A stretch of 64,000 bases of DNA from Streptomyces ardesiacus (GCF_003112575.1 NZ_BEWC01000005.1:558001-622000), one strand, 5' to 3'; counted from the first letter of the stretch, positions 51,537 to 59,622 are shown. Made by a program: numbers and translations. The notes: generated by a model not told the origin, from the sequence alone.

Positions 51537-52256
51537 ATGACCCCGCAGACCACGGACACGGACCCGAGTACGGAGACGCTCGACCAGGCCCTCGCGCGCG
51601 GCGGTGGCCTGGACACCCTGCTGCGCGACCTGACGGACCGGGCGGTCCAGCAGGTGCCCGGCGCCGGGGCCTGCTCGGTCACGGTGCGCCGCGCCGACCG
51701 GCTGATGACGCTGGCGGGCAGCACCGGTCTGCCCAGCGGCCTGGACCTGCGCCAGTACGAGAACGGTTCGGGGCCCTGCGTGGACGCCGCCGAGTCGGGC
51801 AGAGCCCAGTACTCGGCGGACCTGGCCGCCGAGACCCGCTGGCCCGCGTACACGCGGTACGCGCTGGCCACCGGGGTGCGCTGTGTGCTGGCGCTGCCGC
51901 TGGCCGTCGAGGGCGAGACGGGCGCCGCGCTCAATCTCTACGGCGTCGAGCCCGACTCCCTGGCCGGGGGGCTGGACGCGGCCCGCGCCTTCGCGGAGCG
52001 GACCGCGGACGCGGTGAACGAGGCCCTGCGCATCGAGCGGGAGCGGGCCTCGGCGGCCGACGTGCGCACCGCCCTGCTCTCCCGCAGCGTCATAGACCAG
52101 GCGGTCGGCATGCTCATGGCCCGGGAGCGCATCGACGCCCGCCGGGCCCTGGAGCGGCTGCGCCGGGTCTCACAGGACCGGAACGTCAAACTCCGGGACC
52201 TGTGCGCCCAGGTGGTGGCCCGGGCGTCCGGCGGTGCCTCACACGGCCGGAAGTGA
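51537..52256 (+). CDS. GAF-ANTAR regulator, second of a tandem pair
   Basis: A 239-residue protein. The GAF domain (about 25-165) contains the family pattern QYENGSGPCVDAAESG. A linker helix leads to an ANTAR domain (about 172-230; TALLSRSVIDQAVGMLMARE ... ERLRRVSQDRNVKLRDLCAQ). It shares domain order with its neighbour but is diverged in sequence, so this is an old duplication or a hetero-partner pair. Its 3' end overlaps the convergent YceI gene by 18 bp, so the two transcripts are antisense at their ends. Confidence 0.88.
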   Translation: MTPQTTDTDPSTETLDQALARGGGLDTLLRDLTDRAVQQVPGAGACSVTVRRADRLMTLAGSTGLPSGLDLRQYENGSGPCVDAAESGRAQYSADLAAETRWPAYTRYALATGVRCVLALPLAVEGETGAALNLYGVEPDSLAGGLDAARAFAERTADAVNEALRIERERASAADVRTALLSRSVIDQAVGMLMARERIDARRALERLRRVSQDRNVKLRDLCAQVVARASGGASHGRK

Positions 52257-53060
52257 CTCCCCCTGGACCGCCTGGACGTCCAGCTCGACCCTGAGCGTGG
52301 TGCCGATGGCGGCGATGCCGGCCTGGACGACCTGGTTGTAGTTCATGGCGAAGTCCTCGCGGTGCAGTTCCGTCGTCGCACGGAAGGCCGCCCGGGTGCC
52401 GCCCCAGGGGTCGGCGCCGGTGCCGAGGTAGGCGAGGTCCAGGTCGACCTCGCGGACGACCCCGTGCAGGCCCAGTTCGCCGTGGACGGTCCAGCGGTCG
52501 GGCCCGGCCTCGCTCACGCCCGTGGAGCGGTAGGTGATCTCCGGGAACCGCTCCACGTCCAGGAAGTCGGCCGAGCGCAGGTGGGTGTCGCGCATGCCGT
52601 TGCCCGTGTCGATGGAGGCCGCCTTGATCACCGCCTCCACCCGGGACTTGGTCACGTCGTCCGGCGCGATCTCGACGGTGGCGGCGAAGTCGGTGAAGCG
52701 CCCGCGCACGCTGGAGATGCCCAGGTGCTGGGCGACGGCGGCGACGCTGGAGTGCGCCGGGTCGACCGTCCACGGTCCCGGCGGCGGAAGTTCGGTGCCG
52801 CCCTGGCGGGACAGCGTCACCGTGCCGACCTCGGCCCGGCCGCTCGCGGTGACGATCGCGCTGGAGGCGGCGGGCGCGTAGCCGACCGCGGTGACGATCA
52901 CGGTGTACGCCCCCGGCGTCAGCGCGGTGGTGTCCCGCACGGCGCCCTCGGTGTCCGCCTCGGCGCGCAGCACCTGCACGCCGGTCATGTCGGTCACCGT
53001 GACGACCGCGTGCGACACGGCCCATCCGTCCCGCGTTCGGATCCTCGCGGTCAGTCCCAT
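52239..53060 (-). CDS. YceI-like lipocalin-fold protein with N-terminal carboxypeptidase-regulatory-like domain
   Basis: A 273-residue protein. A carboxypeptidase-regulatory-like beta-sandwich (about 1-85; HAVVTVTDMTGVQVLRAEAD ... TALTPGAYTVIVTAVGYAPA) is fused to a YceI domain (about 95-270; WTVDPAHSSVAAVAQHLGIS ... VRGRFTDF). YceI proteins bind isoprenoid lipids in a barrel. No signal peptide is present, so it is cytoplasmic here. ATG with GGGAG 7 nt upstream, 108 bp after the transporter stop. The neighbouring transporter carries the same type of beta-sandwich, which suggests partnership in lipid or hydrophobic-compound export. Confidence 0.88.
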   Translation of the reverse strand: MGLTARIRTRDGWAVSHAVVTVTDMTGVQVLRAEADTEGAVRDTTALTPGAYTVIVTAVGYAPAASSAIVTASGRAEVGTVTLSRQGGTELPPPGPWTVDPAHSSVAAVAQHLGISSVRGRFTDFAATVEIAPDDVTKSRVEAVIKAASIDTGNGMRDTHLRSADFLDVERFPEITYRSTGVSEAGPDRWTVHGELGLHGVVREVDLDLAYLGTGADPWGGTRAAFRATTELHREDFAMNYNQVVQAGIAAIGTTLRVELDVQAVQGESLPAV

Positions 53061-53168
53061 CCCGTTTTCTCCCTGCAAAGGCTCAGAAAGTGGTCGTAAA
53101 AGAAACCGGCCCGTGGGGGCGGGCGCACCTCCGCTCAGAGCGCGCACGCCACCACGGGCCGGGGCCTG

Positions 53169-55745
53169 CTACTCGCCGGGGTGGGCGAGCTCGATGTCGT
53201 GGCCGTCGGCACCGGGGCCGGCGACCGTCAGGGCGGTGGCCACCGGCGGGTAGCCGGTCGCGATGACCGTGTACTCGCCGGAGTCCAGGTCGGTGAAGGC
53301 GTACGCCCCGTCCGCCCCGGTGGTGGCCGTGCCGATCACGTTGCCCGCCGCGTCGACCAGGGTGACCCGGGCGTCCGCCAGCGGACCGTGCGGTGCCCGC
53401 ACGACGCCCTGGATCTGGGCGCCGGCCTGGAGGTCGACCTCGACGCGGGTGACGCCGGTGCCGCCGACCTCGAGGGGCAGCGCGCGGGGCCGGTAGCCGG
53501 CCGCGTTGACCGCGACGGTCACCGTGCCCGGCACCAGCTCGGTGAAGGCGAACTCGCCCGCCTCGCCGGTGGTGGCGCTGGCCAGCAGGTCACCGCGCAC
53601 GTCGGTCACGATCACCATGGCGTCCTTGACCGGCTGCCCGCTCTCCTCGGCCCTCACCAGACCGGTGAGCCCGCTGGTGCCGCTGAGCAGGATGTCGTAG
53701 GCGACCGGCTCGTCGTGGACGACGATGGTGGAGGCCTGCGGCTGGAACCCGTCGGCGGAGGCGATCAGCACGTACGACCCGGCGCTCGGCGCGTCGACGG
53801 CGTAGGAGCCGTCGGCCTGGGCGACGGACCGGCCGAGCTGGCGGCCGGCCAGGGAGATCAGCGTGACGGCGGCCTGCGGGACCGGCGCGGACTCGGCGCC
53901 GCGGACGAAGCCGCGGACCGCGATGCCGCCGGACACGGGTGCCTGCGGTTCACCGGAGCCGGCCGTCGTGGCGACGGCGGCGGGCCGCCGCGTGGCCGGA
54001 GCGGCCGCGGTGTCCGAGACGGCCGAGGCGTCCGGGGCCGCGGCGGGCGTGGCGGACACGGCCGCCATCGCACCGGCCGGGACCGGCGCGTCGGCGACGC
54101 GGACGGCCTCCGCGGGGGTGCCCGCCACCGGCGGGGCGGACTCGCCCGAGGACTCCGCCGCCTGGGCGAGGGCGCCCTTGGTGCGCAGCGGCACCTCCTT
54201 GATGAACAGCGTCACCAGGAAGCCGAGCAGCGCGATCGGCGCGACGTACAGGAAGATGTCGGCGATGCCGTGTCCGTAGGCGCTCTCCAGCCAGGTGCGG
54301 ATGGGTGCGGGGAGCAGGTCCATGTCGGGGATCTGCCCCGAGCCCATGGCCTTGCCGGCCGCCATCTGCTCCTCGGGCTTGAGCTGCCCGATGGTGTCGG
54401 TGGCGTAGTGGCTGATCCGGCTCGACATGATGGAGCCGAGCACCGAGACGCCCACCGCGCCGCCGAGGGACCGGAAGAAGGTGACCGTGGAGGACGCGGC
54501 GCCCAGGTCGCTCGGCTCCACCTGGTTCTGCGTGCAGAGCACCAGGTTCTGCATCATCATGCCGACGCCGAGACCCATCAGCGCCATGAAGACGCCGATG
54601 TGCCAGTACGGGGTGTCGTAGCGCATGGTGCTGAGCAGGCCCAGGCCCGCGGTCAGCAGTACGCCGCCGGACAGCAGCCAGCGCTTCCACTTGCCGGTCT
54701 TGGTGATGATGATGCCGGAGACCGTGGACGAGACGAACAGACCGCCGATCATCGGGATCGTCATGACGCCCGACATGGTCGGGGACTTGTCCCGGGCCAG
54801 CTGGAAGTACTGGCTGAAGTAGACGGTGCCCGCGAACATCGCGATACCGACGAACAGCGAGGCCAGCGAGGCCAGGGTGATGGTGCGGTTGCGGAACAGG
54901 CGCAGCGGGATGATCGGCTCGCTGGCCTTCGACTCGACGAAGAGGAAGATCAGCGTCAGCACGACGGCGCCGCCGACCATGGCCCCGGTCTGCCAGGACA
55001 TCCAGGAGTACTTGTCGTCGGCGAAGGTGACCCAGACGAGCAGCAGGCAGACGGCCGCGGTCACGAAGAAGGCACCGGCCCAGTCGACCTTGACCTTCCG
55101 CTTGATCACGGGCAGGTGCAGCGTCTTCTGCAGCACGATCAGCGCGATGATCGCGAAGGGCACGCCGACGTAGAGGCACCAGCGCCAGCCGAGCCAGCTG
55201 GTGTCGGTGATGACGCCGCCGAGCAGCGGGCCGCCGACGGTGGCGACGGCGAAGGTGGCGCCGAGGTAGCCGGAGTAGCGGCCGCGCTCACGCGGGGCGA
55301 TCATCGCGGCCATGATGATCTGGGCCAGGGCGGACAGACCGCCGCCGCCGAGGCCCTGGATGGCGCGGGCGGTGATCAGCATCGCCGGGTTCTGCGCCAG
55401 ACCGGCGATGACGGAACCTATGACGAAGACGACGAGGGCCGTCTGGACCAGTGCCTTCTTGCTGAACAGGTCCGCGAGCTTGCCCCACAGCGGGGTGGAC
55501 GCGGTCATCGTCAGCAGCGAGGCGGTGACGACCCAGGTGTAGGCGCTCTGGCCGCCACCGAGGTCCCCGATGATCTCGGGCAGTGCGTTGGTGACGATGG
55601 TCGAGGACAGGATCGCGCAGAACATGCCGAGCAGCAGCCCGGACAATGCCTCCATGATCTGCCGGTGCGTCATCGGAGCGTCTCCGTCGGAGCCTCCCCC
55701 GTGCTTGGCATGAGCCCGCACACCGGCTGGTGTGGTCGTTGCCAT
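53169..55745 (-). CDS. DHA2-type MFS transporter fused to three carboxypeptidase-regulatory-like domains
   Basis: An 858-residue protein. The 14-helix EmrB-type exporter occupies about 1-520 (motif C-like ATVGGPLLGGVI, GKLADLFSKK as motif A). After an Ala/Pro/Ser-rich linker (about 525-610) come three beta-sandwich repeats (about 612-690, 692-770, 772-850) ending in phrases such as SAGSYVLIASADGFQP, VPGTVTVAVNAAGYRP and DSGEYTVIATGYPP. With 14 helices and a basic flank (KEVPLRTK) after the last, the repeats should be cytoplasmic, unusual for this fold. Starts 9 bp after marR; operon with marR and yceI. Confidence 0.88.
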   Translation of the reverse strand: MATTTPAGVRAHAKHGGGSDGDAPMTHRQIMEALSGLLLGMFCAILSSTIVTNALPEIIGDLGGGQSAYTWVVTASLLTMTASTPLWGKLADLFSKKALVQTALVVFVIGSVIAGLAQNPAMLITARAIQGLGGGGLSALAQIIMAAMIAPRERGRYSGYLGATFAVATVGGPLLGGVITDTSWLGWRWCLYVGVPFAIIALIVLQKTLHLPVIKRKVKVDWAGAFFVTAAVCLLLVWVTFADDKYSWMSWQTGAMVGGAVVLTLIFLFVESKASEPIIPLRLFRNRTITLASLASLFVGIAMFAGTVYFSQYFQLARDKSPTMSGVMTIPMIGGLFVSSTVSGIIITKTGKWKRWLLSGGVLLTAGLGLLSTMRYDTPYWHIGVFMALMGLGVGMMMQNLVLCTQNQVEPSDLGAASSTVTFFRSLGGAVGVSVLGSIMSSRISHYATDTIGQLKPEEQMAAGKAMGSGQIPDMDLLPAPIRTWLESAYGHGIADIFLYVAPIALLGFLVTLFIKEVPLRTKGALAQAAESSGESAPPVAGTPAEAVRVADAPVPAGAMAAVSATPAAAPDASAVSDTAAAPATRRPAAVATTAGSGEPQAPVSGGIAVRGFVRGAESAPVPQAAVTLISLAGRQLGRSVAQADGSYAVDAPSAGSYVLIASADGFQPQASTIVVHDEPVAYDILLSGTSGLTGLVRAEESGQPVKDAMVIVTDVRGDLLASATTGEAGEFAFTELVPGTVTVAVNAAGYRPRALPLEVGGTGVTRVEVDLQAGAQIQGVVRAPHGPLADARVTLVDAAGNVIGTATTGADGAYAFTDLDSGEYTVIATGYPPVATALTVAGPGADGHDIELAHPGE

Positions 55746-55754
55746 GGACTTCCT

Positions 55755-56258
55755 TTACTTAATGGTGATCGCGGGTGTACGGGTGGACGTGTCGTCCCCG
55801 GACAGTGCGGGAGGCCGGGCCGCGGGGACCCGGCAGTCGTCGAAGCTGGCCCTGAGGCGGGCCATGAGCCGGGAGAGCTGACCGACCTCGTCGTCGGACC
55901 AGTCGCTCAGGCGGTGGGAGAGCAGTTGGGTGCTCCGCTCGGCGATCTCGTCGAGCTGTTCCTGCCCCGCGGGCGTCAGGCGCAGAATGCGCGAGCGCTT
56001 GTCGGCGGGGTCGGGGAAGCGCTCGATCCAGCCGCGCTCGGCGGCGTGGGCGACGTGCCGGCTGGTCACCGACATGTCCACCGCGAGCAGTTCCGCGAGC
56101 TTGCTCATGCGCATGTCCCCGTGCCGGCCGAGCAGGGTCAGTACGGCGACGGACCCGCCGGGGCAGTCGGACGGCAGCAGCCGTCCCATCTCCCGCTTCA
56201 CGGCACCGAAGGCGCTGAACTGGCGGATCAGCTCCTCGTACTGCGCCTTTCCGGCCAT
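55755..56258 (-). CDS. MarR-family transcriptional regulator
   Basis: A 167-residue winged-helix repressor. The DNA-binding core is at about residues 35-105 (CPGGSVAVLTLLGRHGDMRM ... VTSRHVAHAAERGWIERFPD then PADKRSRILRLT) with helical dimer arms on both sides. The ATG is chosen because GGGAGG lies 5 nt upstream; a GTG two codons earlier touches the ribosome site. It is the first gene of the MarR-MFS-YceI operon, with two GTTGC-n5-GCAA repeats directly upstream for autoregulation. Released by an exported compound or lipid, by inference. Confidence 0.9.
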   Translation of the reverse strand: MAGKAQYEELIRQFSAFGAVKREMGRLLPSDCPGGSVAVLTLLGRHGDMRMSKLAELLAVDMSVTSRHVAHAAERGWIERFPDPADKRSRILRLTPAGQEQLDEIAERSTQLLSHRLSDWSDDEVGQLSRLMARLRASFDDCRVPAARPPALSGDDTSTRTPAITIK

Positions 56259-56274
56259 GCGCACCTCCCGATTC

Positions 56275-56319
56275 GTTGCTTAGGGCAACCATAAGGTTCG
56301 TTAGTTGCTACAGGCAAAC
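56275..56319. promoter_or_regulatory. Two inverted-repeat operators for the MarR operon
   Basis: GTTGC-TTAGG-GCAAC (56275-56289) is perfect, and GTTGC-TACAG-GCAAAC (56304-56319) is nearly so, 29 bp between starts. They lie 17-61 bp before the MarR start codon in A/T-richer DNA and should cover the promoter. Confidence 0.72.
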
Positions 56320-56463
56320 AAAACCGGGGGGTCTGGCATAAAAAGTTGGCAAAGACAAGTATTGCGAAAGTAAATGCGCAGGTGATAAGGGGTGGACCTG
56401 CCCAAGAGGGCTCGCGGGCCCCGCACTTGGGCCGCACCCGGGGATTCGCTAGTGTCTCGGCCC

Positions 56464-56661
56464 ATGGCTAACACCCAGGGCCCCCAGGGCACAAACGACC
56501 CCGCAGGCAGCACGCAGATGTTCCGCGCGTTCGTCGACGACGCCCCGCAGAGCCGGCAGGCTGCCCCCGCCTCCTCGTCCGGGCCCCGCGTCGGCCTGAT
56601 CGTCGGCATCCTGGCCGCCGTGATCGTCGTCGCGGCCGTGGCCTGGCTGGCGCTCGGCTAG
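56464..56661 (+). CDS. Small single-pass membrane protein, unknown function
   Basis: A 65-residue protein with a polar, Ser/Gln/Pro-rich cytoplasmic N terminus (about 1-40) and one C-terminal membrane helix (GLIVGILAAVIVVAAVAWLA), so a tail-anchored topology. I recognise no family beyond streptomycete hypotheticals. The A/T-rich stretch upstream (56290-56390) suggests a promoter. Its 3' end faces the sigN-like gene on the other strand; an imperfect GC-rich repeat (CGGCCGCCG region, 56665-56750) probably ends both. Confidence 0.68.
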   Translation: MANTQGPQGTNDPAGSTQMFRAFVDDAPQSRQAAPASSSGPRVGLIVGILAAVIVVAAVAWLALG

Positions 56662-56777
56662 GACGGCCGCCGGGCCCTTCGGGGCCGGTGGCGGACATAC
56701 GGAAGACGGCCGCCGCGGCACCCCCGAGGTGCCACGGCGGCCGCCGTGCTGTCGTGCGGACGCCCTGCGCCGCCGGC

Positions 56778-57743
56778 TCAGTCGGAGATCAGGCCCTCGC
56801 GCAGCTGCGACAGGGTCCGGGTGAGCAACCGGGAGACGTGCATCTGCGAGATGCCGACCTCCTCGCCGATCTGCGACTGGGTCATGTTGGCGAAGAAGCG
56901 CAGCATGATGATCCGCCGCTCCCGGGGCGGCAGCTTGGCCAGCAGCGGCTTGAGGGACTCGCGGTACTCCACGCCCTCCAGTGCCGTGTCCTCGTAGCCC
57001 AGGCGGTCCGCCAGGGAGCCCTCGCCGCCGTCGTCCTCCGGGGCCGGGGAGTCCAGCGAGGAGGCGGTGTACGCGTTGCCGACGGCCAGACCGTCGACCA
57101 CGTCCTCCTCGGACACGCCCAGCACGGCGGCCAGCTCGCCGACCGTCGGGGAGCGGTCCAGCTTCTGGGACAGCTCGTCGCTGGCCTTGGTCAGCGCCAG
57201 GCGAAGCTCCTGGAGGCGGCGCGGGACGCGCACCGACCAGGAGGTGTCGCGGAAGAACCGCTTGATCTCGCCGACGACGGTCGGCATGGCGAAGGTCGGG
57301 AACTCGACGCCCCGCTCGCAGTCGAAGCGGTCGATCGCCTTGATCAGGCCGATGGTGCCGACCTGGACGATGTCCTCCATCGGCTCGTTGCGGGAGCGGA
57401 AGCGGGCGGCGGCGTAGCGCACCAGGGGGAGGTTGAGCTCGATCAGGGTGTCCCGGACGTAGGCACGCTCGGGGCTGTCCTCGTCGAGGGCGGCGAGCCG
57501 CAGGAACAGGGAACGGGACAGGGTGCGGGTGTCGATGGCCTCCGTGACCGGAAGCGTCTGGGCCGGCACGGCGTCGAGGTCCGGCACGGCCTCGCCGGCC
57601 CGGTCGCCGTCGACGGCACCGACGGCACCGACGGAGTCGATGGGGCCGACGGTCTCGACGGCGCCGAGCGCCTCGATCGAGTCGGGCGCGGTCTCGCTCT
57701 CCGCGAGCGCGAGCACCTTCGAGCTGCCCTGTTCTGCGGACAT
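56778..57743 (-). CDS. sigN: SigB/SigF-type RNA polymerase sigma factor (SigN-like)
   Basis: A 321-residue group 3 sigma factor. An N-terminal extension of about 70 residues is unlike other domains (repeated DSVGAVGAVD). Region 2 is at about 90-165 (NLPLVRYAAARFRSRNEPME ... GTIGLIKAIDRF), region 3 at about 170-240 and region 4 at about 265-320 (LPPRERRIIMLRFFANMTQS ... VGISQMHVSRLLTRTLSQL). It lies downstream of the sigF-like gene in the same direction, the order I recall for SCO4035-SCO4034. SigN is linked to sub-apical and aerial development. Start ATG with AAAGGGGG upstream. Its promoter lies in the 292-bp gap after sigF. Confidence 0.88.
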   Translation of the reverse strand: MSAEQGSSKVLALAESETAPDSIEALGAVETVGPIDSVGAVGAVDGDRAGEAVPDLDAVPAQTLPVTEAIDTRTLSRSLFLRLAALDEDSPERAYVRDTLIELNLPLVRYAAARFRSRNEPMEDIVQVGTIGLIKAIDRFDCERGVEFPTFAMPTVVGEIKRFFRDTSWSVRVPRRLQELRLALTKASDELSQKLDRSPTVGELAAVLGVSEEDVVDGLAVGNAYTASSLDSPAPEDDGGEGSLADRLGYEDTALEGVEYRESLKPLLAKLPPRERRIIMLRFFANMTQSQIGEEVGISQMHVSRLLTRTLSQLREGLISD

Positions 57744-57853
57744 GCCACCCCCTTTGGGTCGCGGGACGGTCGGGGCGCACGCTCCCACGCCGGGAACGCA
57801 GCCTTCACCTGAATACCGGAGCCGAAGCCTCGGCAAACGCGTCTCCGGCAGAA

Positions 57854-57892
57854 TGTCACATGTCGGCAACGCGCTGTAGTGACATGTCGACA
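57854..57892 (-). promoter_or_regulatory. Repeated ACATGTCG elements in the sigN promoter region
   Basis: ACATGTCG occurs at 57858-57865 and 57882-57889, 24 bp apart, each preceded by a GTCAC or GTGAC variant (TGTCACATGTCGG and GTGACATGTCGACA). They lie 111-149 bp before the sigN start. They may be operator or promoter elements; no binder is known from the sequence. Confidence 0.5.
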
Positions 57893-58035
57893 TCCGAGAC
57901 GCGAATACCCCCTGGAAACAGGGGGTCTGATGGGCTTTCAGCCCGATTCCGTCCACAACGGTCCCGGTGAGCGATTCGCTCTCGCCGGTGACAACTCGCT
58001 CGTGCTTTCGAGCCCGTGTGAGGCCCCTGTCGAGC

Positions 58036-58875
58036 TTACGCGTCGATCCGGTTGGCCGACCTCAACCGCTGGAAACTGCGCGCCAGAAGCCGCGAGACGT
58101 GCATCTGGGAGACGCCGAGCTCCGCGCTGATCTGGGACTGGGTGAGGTTGCTGTAGTAGCGCAGCAGCAGGATCCGCTGCTCCCGTTCGGGGAGTTGGAC
58201 GAGCAGGTGGCGCACCAGGTCGCGGTGCTCGACCCCGTCGAGCGCCGGGTCCTCGTAGCCGAGCCGGTCCAGCAGGCCGGGCAGCCCGTCGCCCTCCTGG
58301 GCGGCCTCCAGCGAGGTCGCGTGGTACGACCGTCCCGCCTCGATGCAGGACAGCACCTCGTCCTCGGTGATGCGCAGCCGCTCGGCGATCTCGGCGGTGG
58401 TCGGGGAGCGCCCGAAGGCGGTCGTCAGGTCCTCGGTGGCGCTGTTGACCTGCACCCACAGCTCGTGCAGCCGGCGCGGCACGTGCACCGTGCGCACGTT
58501 GTCGCGGAAGTACCGCTTGATCTCGCCGACGACGGTCGGCATGGCGAAGGTCGGGAACTGCACGCCCCGCTCCGGGTCGAAGCGGTCGATGGCGTTGATG
58601 AGCCCGATCGTGCCGACCTGGACGACGTCCTCCATCGGCTCGTTGCGGGAGCGGAAGCGGGCGGCGGCGTAGCGCACCAGCGGGAGGTTGGCCTCGATGA
58701 GCGCCGCGCGCACCCGGTCGTGCTCCGGCGTGCCCGGGGTGAGGCCCTTCAGCTCGCCGAACAGCACCTGCGTCAGGGCCCGGGTGTCGGCGCCCCGGCT
58801 GCGCTGCGGCGCGGGTGTCTCCTGGGCCTGGGCGGGGGGTGCGGGCGGTGCTTGAGGCGCAGTACTGGCCGGCAC
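58036..58875 (-). CDS. sigF: SigB-type sporulation sigma factor (SigF-like)
   Basis: A 279-residue group 3 sigma factor. The Pro/Gln/Ala-rich N terminus (about 1-35) precedes region 2 (VRYAAARFRSRNEPMEDVVQ), region 3 (FPTFAMPTVVGEIKRYFRDN) and region 4 (LPEREQRILLLRYYSNLTQS ... LGVSQMHVSRLLARSFQRLR). SigF in Streptomyces acts late in spore maturation and pigmentation. I chose the GTG giving VPASTAPQ because GTGGAG lies 6 nt upstream; a TTG nine codons earlier is the alternative. No anti-sigma gene is adjacent, so control must come from distant RsbW-like proteins. Confidence 0.88.
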   Translation of the reverse strand: MPASTAPQAPPAPPAQAQETPAPQRSRGADTRALTQVLFGELKGLTPGTPEHDRVRAALIEANLPLVRYAAARFRSRNEPMEDVVQVGTIGLINAIDRFDPERGVQFPTFAMPTVVGEIKRYFRDNVRTVHVPRRLHELWVQVNSATEDLTTAFGRSPTTAEIAERLRITEDEVLSCIEAGRSYHATSLEAAQEGDGLPGLLDRLGYEDPALDGVEHRDLVRHLLVQLPEREQRILLLRYYSNLTQSQISAELGVSQMHVSRLLARSFQRLRSANRIDA

Positions 58876-58999
58876 GGTCAACTCCACCTCGTGATCTGTC
58901 AATTCTTCCGTAACTCATCCGTCAAAAGCGGTCATAGCATCACAAGACATGTCCACTGTGTGCAAGCACCGCATAACGCCGTGTTGAGTGAACGCAGAA

Positions 59000-59028
59000 C
59001 GGCCCCGCACCAGGCCGGTGCGGGGCCG
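59000..59028 (-). terminator. Hairpin terminator after the Dabb gene
   Basis: A 12-bp perfect stem CGGCCCCGCACC / GGTGCGGGGCCG with a 5-nt loop, 38 bp beyond the minus-strand stop codon and upstream of sigF. Confidence 0.8.
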
Positions 59029-59066
59029 AACACGGGATCGCGGCGCCCTGAGGGCCCGCGGTCGTT

Positions 59067-59360
59067 CTAGAACTCGTAGTCGGCGATCACCCAGGTGGCG
59101 AACTCCCGCCACAGCGCGACGCCCGCCTGGTGCGCCGGGTGTGCGAGGTAGCGCTTGAGCGCGTCGGCGTCGTCCACGGCCGAGTTGATGGCGAAGTCGT
59201 AGGCGATGGGCCGGTCGCTGATGTTCCAGGCGCACTCCCAGAAGCGGAGCTCGTCGATCTGGCCGCCGAGCGCCCGGAAGGCGTCGACGCCCTCCACGAC
59301 GCGGGGGTCGTCGCGCTCGACGCCGTCGTTCAGTTTGAACAGCACAAGGTGGCGGATCAT
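59067..59360 (-). CDS. Dabb-domain (dimeric alpha-beta barrel) stress-responsive protein
   Basis: A 97-residue protein with the stress-responsive A/B barrel fold (MIRHLVLFKLNDGVERDDPR ... YDFAINSAVDDADALKRYLA then HPAHQAGV). Members include plant boiling-stable proteins and small polyketide-type cyclases; the bacterial role is unclear. The conserved HPAHQ motif near the C terminus is present. ATG with GGAGGAAAG upstream. Its start overlaps the stop of the tiny membrane-protein gene (TGATG), so they are translated together. Confidence 0.88.
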   Translation of the reverse strand: MIRHLVLFKLNDGVERDDPRVVEGVDAFRALGGQIDELRFWECAWNISDRPIAYDFAINSAVDDADALKRYLAHPAHQAGVALWREFATWVIADYEF

Positions 59361-59536
59361 CACTTTCCTCCGTTGGCGGCCCAGGTCATGAAGTCGCCCA
59401 CGGCGCCCGCCGCGTCGGATATGCCCTGGAAGCCTATCTGCACGTAGTCGGCTGCCTTGGCCGGATCGGTGATGATCACGTACAGCACGAAGACCACGAC
59501 CACATAGACGGCGATCTTCTTCGAGTTCACCGCCAC
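59360..59536 (-). CDS. 58-residue membrane protein coupled to the Dabb gene
   Basis: A short gene: GTG start with GGGAGG 5 nt upstream, product VAVNSKKIAVYVVVVFVLYV followed by IITDPAKAADYVQIGFQG and a C terminus ending WAANGGK. One membrane helix (about 8-22) is followed by a helical amphipathic tail. The TGA overlaps the Dabb ATG. Small proteins of this kind are conserved in streptomycetes as far as I recall, with unknown function. Confidence 0.78.
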   Translation of the reverse strand: MAVNSKKIAVYVVVVFVLYVIITDPAKAADYVQIGFQGISDAAGAVGDFMTWAANGGK

Positions 59537-59588
59537 CGCGGCCTCCCCTGTCCTTTCGACCCACGTCTCGGTCGCTCATGATCGCACG

Positions 59589-59616
59589 AAGGGCCCCGTC
59601 TTTCGACGGGGCCCTT
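59589..59616 (-). terminator. Terminator of tRNA-Ser(CGA)
   Basis: A 12-bp perfect stem AAGGGCCCCGTC / GACGGGGCCCTT with loop TTTC, 6 bp downstream of the tRNA on the minus strand. Confidence 0.85.
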
Positions 59617-59622
59617 CCCAAG

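Noticed and set aside
53181..56294. A 1037-codon plus-strand frame opposite the MFS-carboxypeptidase-regulatory gene
   Set aside because: It is a shadow frame rich in Arg, Gly, Asp and His that crosses three real genes and two promoters. No start with a ribosome site.
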